A DNA stretch of 64,000 nucleotides from Lachnospiraceae bacterium AC2029 (GTDB lineage Bacteria; Bacillota; Clostridia; Lachnospirales; Lachnospiraceae). The translations under genes were made by a program, and so were the position numbers. Numbering within the stretch: position 1 is the stretch's first letter; the number at the start of each line of letters is the position of its first letter. Location: the NCBI GenBank assembly GCA_000703065.1, contig JNLK01000001.1:1364001-1428000 (forward strand), written 5' to 3'. Positions 44,479 to 52,849 of this stretch are shown here, piece by piece. The notes below the pieces were generated by a model. The model saw only the letters and a list, made by a program, of their open reading frames with translations, was not told the DNA's origin and did no database searches.

Positions 44479-44645
44479 ACGCAATCCCTCCAACATCTGC
44501 CAGTATTTTCAGAGATTCTACAAAACGGGTTGAATACACCTAAACCATCATCTTGCGTATACGCATGCGAGTTTACCATATAAATCAATGGTATGCAAGA
44601 ATTCGGGGTGTTATATTCATACTATTTTCACGAAATAGTTTGTAA
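44390..44645 (-). repeat. Duplicated promoter-leader-pilin head, copy B
   Basis: Partner of 43405-43662 (see there). Copy B additionally has about 125 bases of unrelated sequence (about 44665-44790) between its promoter block and the hairpin at 44804. No gene is visible in 44646-44803. Confidence 0.85.
44570..44598 (-). promoter_or_regulatory. Promoter of the first pilin gene
   Basis: Minus strand TTGCAT (44593-44598), 17 bases (accattgatttatatgg), TAAACT (44570-44575). Confidence 0.8.
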
Positions 44646-44803
44646 GGATTCACCGAATTTATAATTATTTCAAAACAAAGGAAAATGGACATACTTTTGA
44701 AGCTATATGAGTTCAGATTCGGATACATTAATTCACACAGATACGCACCCATTTCGGTTGATTATCGGAGATGTGATATGCATTTTCTTTTGCAAAAACG
44801 GAA

Positions 44804-44857
44804 AGAGCCAGATTATCGGCAACGCCTTGATGTGATCAATAATCCAACTCTTTTCGT
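44804..44857 (-). terminator. Degenerate terminator hairpin after the acidic-repeat membrane protein gene
   Basis: GAGTTGGATTATTG pairs imperfectly with CGATAATCTGGCTC on the minus strand, with TTTCCG after it. The order agagcc-gattatcggc-ttgat resembles the strong terminator at 43696-43744, so it looks like an older copy. Confidence 0.55.
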
Positions 44858-44891
44858 ATTTTAACATATATGGGCGTACTGCGTTGCATTT

Positions 44892-46262
44892 TTACCGATT
44901 CTGTCGCGTGAGATAATCCTGTGTCACACAGGTGACAGCCAGGATCAGGAGATATTCAACCTCCCACAGAGCGCCATAGCTCAACTGCCATGTGGCTATA
45001 AGCAGGATGATCACCATGAATACCCGGCTTACCAGGCGGCTGATCCGCTCTGTCCATGCATGCACTATATCTGTTCCGCCAATTCCCCAGCGATAGAAAC
45101 ACATGGGGATGATCACTGCCACAAGGAATGCCCCAAGTAAGTATACAAAGCCGATGAAAGCAGATGCAAAACAGAGCAGTACTGTCATCAGGATGGTAAG
45201 GATCCCGAAGAGGATCCCGTTCACCTTGATTGATTTCCTCCAGGCTGCTTCTGCCCGATCCCGCGCTTCCCAGTATTCCTGAGAATCCCTATCAACCAAA
45301 TCCATTTCATCCATCTCTTCCGGCGCGAGGCCACGCCCCAACTGGCGGAAAATAACAGCCGTCGCTATTGCTATTCCCATACCTGCAAAGAGACCGTAAT
45401 GCGAGTCCTCCAGCCGTGGAGTGATCAACACGAATATCCCCAGCGTAATAAATGCCAGGCACCCGACAGCAAAGAAGATGATATATACGATATCTCGCGA
45501 TGTAAGCTTCTCGCTTACCATCCCAGACCCCGGGGAATATACCTTCACTTCTGTCCCTGTAACAACCTGTTCCTGGTCGTTTTCCGTCCCTGAAACGGTT
45601 TGTTGATCCCCCGGCGTTTCCTCCGGTTCGTCCGTGGCCGGTTTCGCGCCTTTTTCTGTCGGTACCGGATCAATAAAGACCAGGCCGTCCTCTTCGTCAT
45701 CCTCATCCTGATTCTCCGCAGGCGCCGGATCGATAAAAGTCAGGACAACCTCATCGTCATCGCCATCCTCAACGCTCTCATCATCCTCGTCCTGCTTCTC
45801 CGCAGGTGCCGGATCAATAAATGCAGGTACCTCCTCATCTTCATCATCCTCTTCTATCTGTAGATCCGGATGATCATTTGCCGCATTTTCTTCCTCGATA
45901 AAAATCCCCAGATACAGATCCTTCTCCGCCATGATCATCAGATCCAGGAGCAAAAGCGTCATAACCAGACTCTGTGGCATCTCGTAGGAGAAGTCCAGTT
46001 CCAGAAGAACTGCTGCGAATACGGTGCCGATGATGTAGACAACGCTGTCCACTCCTGCCGTCCCGTGCTTTCCTGCATTCGTCGAGACCAGGAACTTGTC
46101 CAGGAAGAGGCGGACCAGGATGCAGCCCAGGAGGATCGCCACATTTCCGAAGATCACTCCCTTCGTCACTTCGTATTGAAGCGCATGAACCACAATATCC
46201 CCCATTGCATATGCACTGAGGGTGTGGATGAAGAGTGAAATTATGAGGAGGATCCATGCCAT
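44892..46262 (-). CDS. Multi-pass membrane protein with acidic internal repeats, unknown
   Basis: A 456-residue protein. The N-terminal part has three or four membrane helices. Residues about 125-215 are very acidic and contain three copies of an FIDPAPAEKQDEDDE-like unit (FIDPAPAEKQDEDDES, FIDPAPAENQDEDDEE, FIDPVPTEKG). A second membrane section (IVYIIFFAVGCLAFITLGIFVL onward, five helices) holds an Arg/Glu-rich loop. No family is recognised. It follows the NSS transporter gene after 18 bases, so the two are cotranscribed. The repeat may bind cations or be a disordered linker. Confidence 0.7.
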   Translation of the reverse strand: MAWILLIISLFIHTLSAYAMGDIVVHALQYEVTKGVIFGNVAILLGCILVRLFLDKFLVSTNAGKHGTAGVDSVVYIIGTVFAAVLLELDFSYEMPQSLVMTLLLLDLMIMAEKDLYLGIFIEEENAANDHPDLQIEEDDEDEEVPAFIDPAPAEKQDEDDESVEDGDDDEVVLTFIDPAPAENQDEDDEEDGLVFIDPVPTEKGAKPATDEPEETPGDQQTVSGTENDQEQVVTGTEVKVYSPGSGMVSEKLTSRDIVYIIFFAVGCLAFITLGIFVLITPRLEDSHYGLFAGMGIAIATAVIFRQLGRGLAPEEMDEMDLVDRDSQEYWEARDRAEAAWRKSIKVNGILFGILTILMTVLLCFASAFIGFVYLLGAFLVAVIIPMCFYRWGIGGTDIVHAWTERISRLVSRVFMVIILLIATWQLSYGALWEVEYLLILAVTCVTQDYLTRQNR

Positions 46263-46280
46263 AACATTTCTCTTATTCTA

Positions 46281-47687
46281 TCAGAAATCCAATATCCCCA
46301 CCGCCATCAGAAGCAGGGTGAACAGCAGCACCGGAGCCACGAACTTCACCATGACAATGAAGAGATTCTTCCGCCCCAGACGCTCGCCGTTCTTCGTCAC
46401 CTCGTCAATGACCGTATTGGGCTTCAGTACCCAGCCGATCATGATACAGGTGGCTATGGCTACGATAGGCATCAGCACGTTATTGCTGATATAGTCGAAG
46501 AAGTCGAGGATCTGCGCGGAGCCTCCCGGCGCGGTATTCGGCAGCTTTGTTTCGAAGTACCACACGTTGTATCCAAGGCAGACAACCACAGCCAGTCCCA
46601 GCGCCAGCAGGGATTCGATGATGGTTGCATTCTTCCGCTTCCATTTGAATTTATCCATCATGCTGGAAACCACTGCCTCCAGAATGGACATGGCACTGGT
46701 GATCGCAGCAAAGAGGACCATCAGGAAGAAGGCTGCACCGATGAAGGGGCCGATGGCACCCATTTTATCGAAGACCTTCGGAAGGGTCACAAACATCAGG
46801 GACGGGCCGGCCTTCATGCCTTCCACACCCTGGAATACATAGACCGCCGGAATGATCATGACACCGGCCAGGAAAGCCACCACGGTATCAAAGATCTCGA
46901 TCTGATTGACGGACTTCACCATATTCGCATCATCGTTTACATAGGAACCATAGGTGATCATGATACCCATGGCCACACTGATACTGTAGAACAGCTGTCC
47001 CAGTGCATCCATCAGGGTAGTCATGAATTTGCTGAAGGTCAGGCCGTCCAGATCCGGAACACACAGGACCTTAAGACCCTGCATGCCGGTGACCGTCTCC
47101 CCATCTGCATTTGTATTCTTCAGGGTAAGGGAATAGATGGCGATGCCGATGACCAGGATCAGCAGGGCCGGCATAACGATGCGGGATACGCGTTCGATCC
47201 CCTTTCCGACTCCTGCAAGAATGATCACGGCACAGATCACCAGGAAGATCACCGTAAAGACGATAGGCTCCACATTTCCCGTGATGAAACCGCCGAAGAA
47301 ACCATCATCCGTCGCTTCTGATCCATTTCCGGTTAGGAAGACCACGAGGTACTTCAGTACCCATCCGCCGATCACGCAGTAATACGGCATGATGATGAAG
47401 GGAACCGCACAGGCGAAGCCTCCGATCCAGCCACATCGTTTGTCCAGCCGGCCATAGGCGGTCAGCGGACTCTGCTTGGTCTTTCGTCCGATGGCTACCT
47501 CCGTCAGAAGAAGGGTGAATCCGAAGGTGATCGCCAGGGTCAGATAGACCACAAGAAACAGTCCTCCACCGTCCTTCGCCGCCAGCGACGGGAATCTCCA
47601 GATATTTCCGAGGCCTACCGCACTTCCGGCTGCTGCCAGGACGAAGCCGAAGGATCCTCTGAATGAACTGCGTTTTTTCTCTTCCAT
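46281..47687 (-). CDS. Sodium:neurotransmitter symporter (NSS/SNF) family transporter
   Basis: A 468-residue, LeuT-type transporter with 11-12 helices. The first-helix signature FRGSFGFVLAAAGSAVGLGNIWRFPSLAAKDGGG with the unwound GN-region for Na+ and substrate binding is clear; AMGIMITYGSYVNDDANM is the helix-6 counterpart. It likely imports an amino acid with Na+. The ATG follows AAGGGAG, and a promoter with TTGAAG-17-TACAAT lies 60 bases upstream. Confidence 0.93.
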   Translation of the reverse strand: MEEKKRSSFRGSFGFVLAAAGSAVGLGNIWRFPSLAAKDGGGLFLVVYLTLAITFGFTLLLTEVAIGRKTKQSPLTAYGRLDKRCGWIGGFACAVPFIIMPYYCVIGGWVLKYLVVFLTGNGSEATDDGFFGGFITGNVEPIVFTVIFLVICAVIILAGVGKGIERVSRIVMPALLILVIGIAIYSLTLKNTNADGETVTGMQGLKVLCVPDLDGLTFSKFMTTLMDALGQLFYSISVAMGIMITYGSYVNDDANMVKSVNQIEIFDTVVAFLAGVMIIPAVYVFQGVEGMKAGPSLMFVTLPKVFDKMGAIGPFIGAAFFLMVLFAAITSAMSILEAVVSSMMDKFKWKRKNATIIESLLALGLAVVVCLGYNVWYFETKLPNTAPGGSAQILDFFDYISNNVLMPIVAIATCIMIGWVLKPNTVIDEVTKNGERLGRKNLFIVMVKFVAPVLLFTLLLMAVGILDF

Positions 47688-47740
47688 GATGATGCTCCCT
47701 TAAGTCTTTTGATCAGTTCCCTTGCCAATGGCATAGGAGG

Positions 47741-47851
47741 TCATAGTAGATTGTACCAAAAAGCCGACGGTTCTTCAACAATCCCCGATAGAATTCTGGA
47801 CAGATCGTCAAAGGTGTAGTAAATCTCCGGTTTTCGAATTTCCTCTTGCAT
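47741..47851 (-). CDS. Possible 36-residue peptide upstream of the NSS gene
   Basis: ATG at 47851 with GGGAAAG upstream. The peptide MQEEIRKPEIYYTFDDLSRI plus LSGIVEEPSAFWYNLL has a plausible composition and uses the strand of the NSS gene. However, the NSS promoter overlaps its end, and nothing is known of such a peptide. It may be a leader or a remnant. Confidence 0.25.
   Translation of the reverse strand: MQEEIRKPEIYYTFDDLSRILSGIVEEPSAFWYNLL
47750..47778 (-). promoter_or_regulatory. Promoter of the NSS transporter gene
   Basis: Minus strand TTGAAG (47773-47778), 17 bases, TACAAT (47750-47755). Confidence 0.6.
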
Positions 47852-47895
47852 CTTTCCCGCGTTTGTTGTAGTATAGTACGGTACCGCAAGGGAAT

Positions 47896-47968
47896 CGGGA
47901 TGTAGTTCAGGTGGTAGAACGCTTGACTGGGGGTCAAGAGGTCGCAGGTTCAAGTCCTGTCATTCCGA
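47896..47968 (+). tRNA. tRNA-Pro (anticodon GGG)
   Basis: A full cloverleaf: acceptor CGGGATG/CATTCCG with one G-U pair, D arm GTTC...GAAC, anticodon stem CTTGA/TCAAG with loop CTGGGGG (anticodon GGG), T arm with GGTTCAAGTCC, discriminator A. CCA is not encoded. The gene is single on the plus strand between minus-strand genes. Its discriminator base is the first base of a 15-base perfect stem that serves as terminator. Confidence 0.95.
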
Positions 47969-48015
47969 TACAGACAAAGAGGAGAGACGTTGAAGTCCCT
48001 CCTCTTTGTCTGTAT
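47968..48015. terminator. 15-base-pair hairpin after tRNA-Pro
   Basis: atacagacaaagagg (47968-47982) and its exact complement (48001-48015) flank an 18-base loop. There is no T-run on the plus strand, so it may block 3' trimming or serve the convergent hydrolase gene ending at 48021. Confidence 0.65.
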
Positions 48016-48020
48016 CCGCC

Positions 48021-48575
48021 TCACGTTTCTTCCTTCCTGTCCTTTTTCAGCGTGACGTATTCCACACCCAGCGCCCGAAGCTTCCGTCTCTTCTTCTGCA
48101 CCTTGGCATCCGGAAAGCGTCTTCCGATGCAGTCCTTGATCATCTTCACCTTGACGCCTGTCTTCACGGCGCCCTTCGCAGTCGCGCCGACACATCCGCA
48201 TTCGTCCAGGCCGCAGAGGTAGACCTCGGTGTACTTTTCCTTCTCCATATGCTCACGGAACTGCTTTGAGGAGTAGGTGTCCGGCAGCCTTTTCTCGAAA
48301 TACAGATCCGATACGATGTCCAGCCCGCTGTACAGCTTCGTCCCTTCTGTTCCCTCGATGGAAAATCCGATGAACCACCGGTTGGTAGGGATATTCGAAA
48401 ACATCTGGGCGATGTAAATGACGTCCCTCCCCTTCTTCTGAAACGCATGGATGGCGGCATTTACATTCCCCACCAGCTCTTCCGTATCATAGGAGAATTT
48501 CTCCTTCCGCTCCGGCCACAGATAATCGTTCTGCATATCGATCACGACCAGCACCTTCTTCGACTCCATTTTCAT
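48021..48575 (-). CDS. Isochorismatase-like cysteine hydrolase
   Basis: A 184-residue single-domain hydrolase. The catalytic Asp is in VVIDMQNDY (residue 13), Lys in YFEKRLPDTYSS (residue 95), and the nucleophile Cys in LDECGCVGATAKGAV (Cys128), as in nicotinamidase/isochorismatase-fold enzymes. Substrate unknown; nicotinamide is possible. Starts at ATG after GGGGGG, with a second ATG two codons later better spaced. A cluster of three hairpins lies upstream. Confidence 0.85.
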   Translation of the reverse strand: MKMESKKVLVVIDMQNDYLWPERKEKFSYDTEELVGNVNAAIHAFQKKGRDVIYIAQMFSNIPTNRWFIGFSIEGTEGTKLYSGLDIVSDLYFEKRLPDTYSSKQFREHMEKEKYTEVYLCGLDECGCVGATAKGAVKTGVKVKMIKDCIGRRFPDAKVQKKRRKLRALGVEYVTLKKDRKEET

Positions 48576-48593
48576 CCCCCCACAAACAACCTT

Positions 48594-48694
48594 TGAGACC
48601 GCCTTCTGATGGCGGTTTCAAATCCGGCCTTCTGCCGGACTTCGTGCTTTCAGCGCCCGGGTGCGTACGGTTCTCGAATCTGCTGATGCAGATT
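48594..48694. repeat. Three short perfect hairpins between hydrolase and GGDEF genes
   Basis: gaccgcc...ggcggtttc, tccggccttctgccgga (48623-48639) and gaatctgctgatgcagattc (48675-48694) have stems of 5-8 base pairs and tiny loops. They lie just upstream of the hydrolase and downstream of the GGDEF gene, and recall the three-hairpin cluster at 836-960. They could act as a terminator group or as an mRNA stabiliser. Confidence 0.65.
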
Positions 48695-48700
48695 CGGAAC

Positions 48701-50404
48701 CTATCCCTGCCTGAAATCCTCTGCTTCTCTCTTCTTTATTCCTTCTGCCGTTTCTCTGTTATAGACATCACCGATGAAGGTATTCTTTCCGTTTCCCTTT
48801 GCCTGATAGAGCAGCATGTCCGCTTCTCTCAGCATCAGGCGCAGGTCGTCCCTGAGGACGCTCTTCCCGTATACATATCCTGCAGAAAAATGTACCGGCA
48901 GCTTCTTATCCTCCAGATAGATCTCCTCCAGCTGCGATGTCAGCAACGCCAGGGTCTTTTGGAATTCCGCCTCATCCACATCCGGAATGATCACGATGAA
49001 TTCGTCTCCGCCGTAACGGTAGGAGTACTCCGCACCGAAATTGTCCAGGAGCGCATCTCCGGTCTTCTTCAGAAGATAATCTCCGATCGAATGTCCGTAG
49101 TTATCGTTCACGGATTTGAAATCATCGATATCCAGCATCAGAAGATGCAGATCCTTCTCGTAATAGGTATCATAATCCCGCCTTAAGGCAAAGCGGTTCT
49201 TTACACCGGTCAGAGAATCCCGGATCGTAGCCGCTTCCAGGGTGAGATTGTCCTCCTGCAGCTTTGAGTTCAGGTTGTTCAGATCACTGATATAGGCCTT
49301 CAAGTGATCGATCAGCGAACGGAACACGGATGTGAGCACTCCCACTTCATCCCTTCCGCCGTATTTCAGTTCCACATCGTAATCTCCGGCATCCACCTTC
49401 TTCGCCGCCTTGGTAAGATCCGTCAGCGGACGGATGATGTGGCTTGCAAACTGCCATGCCAGCAGGACAAATATCACAAGCAGCCCGATGGACACCCAGA
49501 TCGTTCGTTTCATCATTTTTTGCCAGGGACCGTTCACCTCGGAAACCGGGACCGATACATTCAGGATCATGCCGTTCTTCAGTTTCAGCCGGTACACCTT
49601 CTTCTCTACTCCCTCAAAGGTATACTCGATGTACTGGGCGTAGCCGGTCAGCTCCTCCGGCGTCTTGGGGATCTGCTCCGCGGGAAGCGTAAGCACATCG
49701 ATGGTGGGGTGATAGATGAGATCGCCTTCCGTGTCATTCAGGAACGCGTACCCATTTTCATAAAGGCGGATATTATCCACCTGATCTGCCATGGTTTCAT
49801 AGTTGATCTCGATCCCGATGACACCCACGAAACGGTCATGATAATAGACCGGAACGTTGTAGGAGATCACCCGGACATCAAGATTGTCGGTGATATACGG
49901 CGGAAGCCAGACTGCCTTTCCGGAAGCCCTGGGGATCGTATACCACACAAGCTTCGTGGTGTCGTTCAGATCGTACTGGGTGATGTCCGTCACCTCATGC
50001 TCCGTGAACCCATTTCCATTTGCATCCACGTACCAGAAACCGGGCTGATCCTCCGTAAAGGAAGGATCCAGTCTGTAGTAGTAGGTGTGAACGCCGTTTG
50101 TCTGACGGGCCACCTTGTTGAAAAATATGTTCACGTGCTGTATATGCTCCTTCAGATCCTTGTCTCCGGACGCCTCCAGATCCGTCTCCGCATAGGAAGC
50201 CACCATATCCACGGACTGTCCGACACTGTCAAAATAAGAATCCAGATTCTTCTGTCCGTTCTCGCACAGCAGCCTCAGTGACTGCTCCGAGCTTTCCGCA
50301 CCCAATTCCGACACATCCTTCATTCCAAGCGCCGTAGCTATACCTGTGGAAAGAACGATGGCGATCACTATGATCATTGTAATTCTGGTCCGTATCGATC
50401 TCAT
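48701..50404 (-). CDS. Diguanylate cyclase with dCache sensor and HAMP domain
   Basis: A 567-residue membrane receptor. A short cytoplasmic end and helix (ITMIIVIAIVLSTGIATALG) lead to a dCache-type extracellular domain (residues about 30-290; FWYVDANGNGF, VWLPPYITDNLDVRVISYNVPVY). A second helix, HAMP (about 305-360) and coiled coil follow. The GGDEF domain has YRYGGDEF at about residue 465 and DIDDFKSVNDNYGHSIGD; the inhibitory RxxD site is not seen. It should make cyclic di-GMP in response to a small ligand. Start set at 50404 after GGAGGCAG; the gene has its own promoter. Confidence 0.92.
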   Translation of the reverse strand: MRSIRTRITMIIVIAIVLSTGIATALGMKDVSELGAESSEQSLRLLCENGQKNLDSYFDSVGQSVDMVASYAETDLEASGDKDLKEHIQHVNIFFNKVARQTNGVHTYYYRLDPSFTEDQPGFWYVDANGNGFTEHEVTDITQYDLNDTTKLVWYTIPRASGKAVWLPPYITDNLDVRVISYNVPVYYHDRFVGVIGIEINYETMADQVDNIRLYENGYAFLNDTEGDLIYHPTIDVLTLPAEQIPKTPEELTGYAQYIEYTFEGVEKKVYRLKLKNGMILNVSVPVSEVNGPWQKMMKRTIWVSIGLLVIFVLLAWQFASHIIRPLTDLTKAAKKVDAGDYDVELKYGGRDEVGVLTSVFRSLIDHLKAYISDLNNLNSKLQEDNLTLEAATIRDSLTGVKNRFALRRDYDTYYEKDLHLLMLDIDDFKSVNDNYGHSIGDYLLKKTGDALLDNFGAEYSYRYGGDEFIVIIPDVDEAEFQKTLALLTSQLEEIYLEDKKLPVHFSAGYVYGKSVLRDDLRLMLREADMLLYQAKGNGKNTFIGDVYNRETAEGIKKREAEDFRQG

Positions 50405-50451
50405 TAATTCTGCCTCCAATCACAGGAACGCCCCCGCAGTATCTTCTCCCA

Positions 50452-50479
50452 AAGATATAACCGGGGAACCTGATGTCAA
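50452..50479 (-). promoter_or_regulatory. Promoter of the dCache-GGDEF gene
   Basis: Minus strand TTGACA (50474-50479), 16 bases, TATCTT (50452-50457). Confidence 0.6.
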
Positions 50480-50671
50480 CAAAGCCGCAGCACACGGCGC
50501 GTGTGCAAGGTACCACACAATACTACTATACCACGTTTTCACGAAAATGTGTGACGGAATATCTTCCCGGACGGGACAAACGCGGCCTGCGATCTCCGGA
50601 AGCTGGATGCCGGCACTTCCGTAGAACTGCCGGCAGATAAGCTGAAGGAACTGTCGGCTGCCATCGACCGG

Positions 50672-51376
50672 TTGATACCGGATCACGCCGATCCTTCCTA
50701 TGTTTTTCAAAGCAGTGATGCTGCATATGTCCACGAGCAGTCATCGTACGACTCCCGGAGCAGTTCTGCCCTTAATAACACCTCCGGAAAATCCTTCAAT
50801 CAGGAGATTTTTACTCAGAGCGGATACACCTACGATGACTACATGAAGCTTGAGCTTCCGGACGGGATGCGCGTCGAACTCATTGACGGCGTGATCTATG
50901 AAATGTCGGCACCCACACTTACACATCAGGCCATTACATTTTACTTTGCGCGTACCTTTGACGATTTTATCAGAAAGAACAAGGGCAAATGCAAGGTCTA
51001 CATTTCTCCCGTGGATGTCCGTCTGGAGTTTGCAACAACCGATATGACCGTTGTCCAGCCGGACGTTCTCGTGATCTGCGACCGTTCAAAGGATGAGGAC
51101 AAAAAGACAGTAAAGGGTGCACCGGACTATATTCTTGAAGTCCTCTCCCCTTCCTCACGAAAGATCGATACGAACCTGAAGTTGAAAAAATACCGCGAAA
51201 CCGGCGTCCGTGAGTACTGGATCGTGGATTACGATTCCGGTGTCGTGATCAAAAATGTCTTTTCAGACGGGGACAGGGCAAAGATCTACACCACCTCTGA
51301 CATCGTACCGGTTGAGATCTACGAAGGAAAACTGGAGATCGACTTCAATGACCTCCGGGAATATGTTGAAAGCTGA
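50672..51376 (+). CDS. Uma2-family (DUF820) putative endonuclease, 5' end uncertain
   Basis: The Uma2 domain runs from YTYDDYMKLELPDGMRVELIDGVIYEMSAP to the C-terminus, with the PD-(D/E)XK elements VVQPDVLVICDR, YILEVLSPSS and LKKYRETGVREYWIVD. A start is hard to find: the frame is open from 50555 (TGA at 50552-50554) with no ATG before the domain; the only candidate is TTG at 50672 without a ribosome binding site. Many relatives in Lachnospiraceae, as I recall, have an HTH before this domain. The upstream open frame does not look like one, so the gene may have lost its 5' end. A strong terminator follows. Confidence 0.7.
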   Translation: MIPDHADPSYVFQSSDAAYVHEQSSYDSRSSSALNNTSGKSFNQEIFTQSGYTYDDYMKLELPDGMRVELIDGVIYEMSAPTLTHQAITFYFARTFDDFIRKNKGKCKVYISPVDVRLEFATTDMTVVQPDVLVICDRSKDEDKKTVKGAPDYILEVLSPSSRKIDTNLKLKKYRETGVREYWIVDYDSGVVIKNVFSDGDRAKIYTTSDIVPVEIYEGKLEIDFNDLREYVES

Positions 51377-51423
51377 GCCCCACTGAAACGGGCATGTACC
51401 GATACTATTCCGGCAATAATGAA

Positions 51424-51465
51424 AAACCCACAACCCATGCTAAACACAGGGGTTGTGGTTTTTTT
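51424..51465. terminator. Bidirectional terminator between Uma2 and RlmI-like genes
   Basis: ccacaaccc and ggttgtgg arms (about 51428-51458) flanked by A-tract and a seven-T tract on the plus strand. Confidence 0.85.
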
Positions 51466-51470
51466 ACATG

Positions 51471-52787
51471 TTATCGTTCCTCCAGCACCTGGAAGATGTA
51501 GAACTTCAGATAATAACTTGCCTCGTCTCCGGCCCAGAGGATCGGATGATCCGCTGCCTGGGTACGGTATTCGATCTGACGGAGGCGCACATGAGCCGCC
51601 CTTGCCGCCTGAGCGATCACGGTGGTGAAGGTTTCATAGTCCATGAAATGAGAGCAGGAGCAGGTGGCAAAATATCCCTCATGCCGCGTCAGCTTCATTC
51701 CCCGGATGTTGATCTCCCGGTAGCCCTTCATGGCCTGCTTGATCTTGTCACGGTTTTTGGTGAAGGCCGGCGGATCCAGGATCACCACATCATACTTCTC
51801 TCCCTGCTCGACCAGCTTGGGAAGAAGGTCCAGCACATCCGCCTCCTGAAATGTAACGCGGTCGGAAAGACCGTTCAGCGCCGCATTTTCCGATGCCTGT
51901 GCCACGGCCAGCTCGGAAATGTCGAGCCCCAGCACGGAGTCCGCTCCGCCCAGTCCGCAGTTCAGGGCGAAGGATCCGGTGTGGGTAAAGCAGTCCAGAA
52001 CCCGGACCGTCTCCCCCGCCGCCTTCATCCGGCGGACCAGGGACTGCATGGCCATGCGGTTTCCCTTCTGATCCAGGAAGAAGCCGGTCTTCTGTCCGTT
52101 CTCCACGTCCACGATGTAGTGGACGCCGTTCTCCACGATCTCGAGCCGTGGGGCGAAGACAGCTCCGGCTTTTCGTCCGTCATCCGCGACACAACGCGTC
52201 ATCTGCCAGCCATCTGCGAAGTCATGCCCGTCTCCCGGGGTCATCCACAGAAGGCCCTTCGTACGTGGAAGCCCTTCCTTCAAACGGATCTTCGCATCGC
52301 TCCGCTCAAAGATGGCACGGATCTTCACTCCGTCCTTCTCCAGCACCTCCCACAGGAACCGCAGGATCGTCGGTTTCAATCGGTCGATCCCCAGAGCCAG
52401 CGACTCCACAACGAGCACATCCTCATATTTATCGACAACCAGCCCCGGCAGGAAATCCGCTTCACCGAAGATCAGCCGGCAGGAGGAGGTGTCGATCACC
52501 GCCTTCCGGTAGTTCCACGCCGCCTGCACTCTCCGCATCAGCAGCGCATCGTCCACAACCTGATCCGGTTCCCGGGTCATCATGCGAACCGTGATCTTCG
52601 ACTGGGGATTGTAGAAGCCCCGTCCCATGGGATAGTCGTCAAAATCCAGTACACGCACAATATCCCCGGGAGCGGCATCACCCTCTACTCTGTCTATTTC
52701 ATTATCATAGATCCAGGCTCCGCCGGCCTTGATGGTCCGGCCCTCGCCCTTCTTTAAAATGATCGTTACTTCCTTCTTCTGTTCCAT
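51471..52787 (-). CDS. Class I SAM-dependent rRNA methyltransferase, RlmI-like
   Basis: A 438-residue protein. It starts with a PUA domain (ILKKGEGRTIKAGGAWIYDNEI), then a central domain, then a Rossmann methyltransferase: VLDCFTHTGSFALNCGLGGADSVLGLDIS (SAM binding), and VILDPPAFTK (active-site motif DPPAF). Relatives such as RlmI methylate a cytosine C5 in 23S rRNA. The ATG at 52787 has GGGAGA five bases away. It runs convergent with Uma2, and the region upstream carries repeats. Confidence 0.9.
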   Translation of the reverse strand: MEQKKEVTIILKKGEGRTIKAGGAWIYDNEIDRVEGDAAPGDIVRVLDFDDYPMGRGFYNPQSKITVRMMTREPDQVVDDALLMRRVQAAWNYRKAVIDTSSCRLIFGEADFLPGLVVDKYEDVLVVESLALGIDRLKPTILRFLWEVLEKDGVKIRAIFERSDAKIRLKEGLPRTKGLLWMTPGDGHDFADGWQMTRCVADDGRKAGAVFAPRLEIVENGVHYIVDVENGQKTGFFLDQKGNRMAMQSLVRRMKAAGETVRVLDCFTHTGSFALNCGLGGADSVLGLDISELAVAQASENAALNGLSDRVTFQEADVLDLLPKLVEQGEKYDVVILDPPAFTKNRDKIKQAMKGYREINIRGMKLTRHEGYFATCSCSHFMDYETFTTVIAQAARAAHVRLRQIEYRTQAADHPILWAGDEASYYLKFYIFQVLEER

Positions 52788-52849
52788 TTTTTCTCCCATA
52801 TTTATCTCGCTTGTGCCAGCCTCACGCACCTGTCATCACGCATTATCCT

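Noticed and set aside
47741-47953. 70-codon frame reaching into the tRNA-Pro antisense strand.
   Set aside because: The first half is just antisense tRNA; only the last 36 codons have any plausibility and are listed at low confidence.
50555-50671. Open frame before Uma2 as a separate HTH domain.
   Set aside because: No helix-turn-helix pattern and no start codon could be found; it may be leftover sequence only.
51453-52757. 434-codon open frame opposite the RlmI-like gene.
   Set aside because: Antisense shadow of a well-recognised methyltransferase; no RBS and no recognisable domain.
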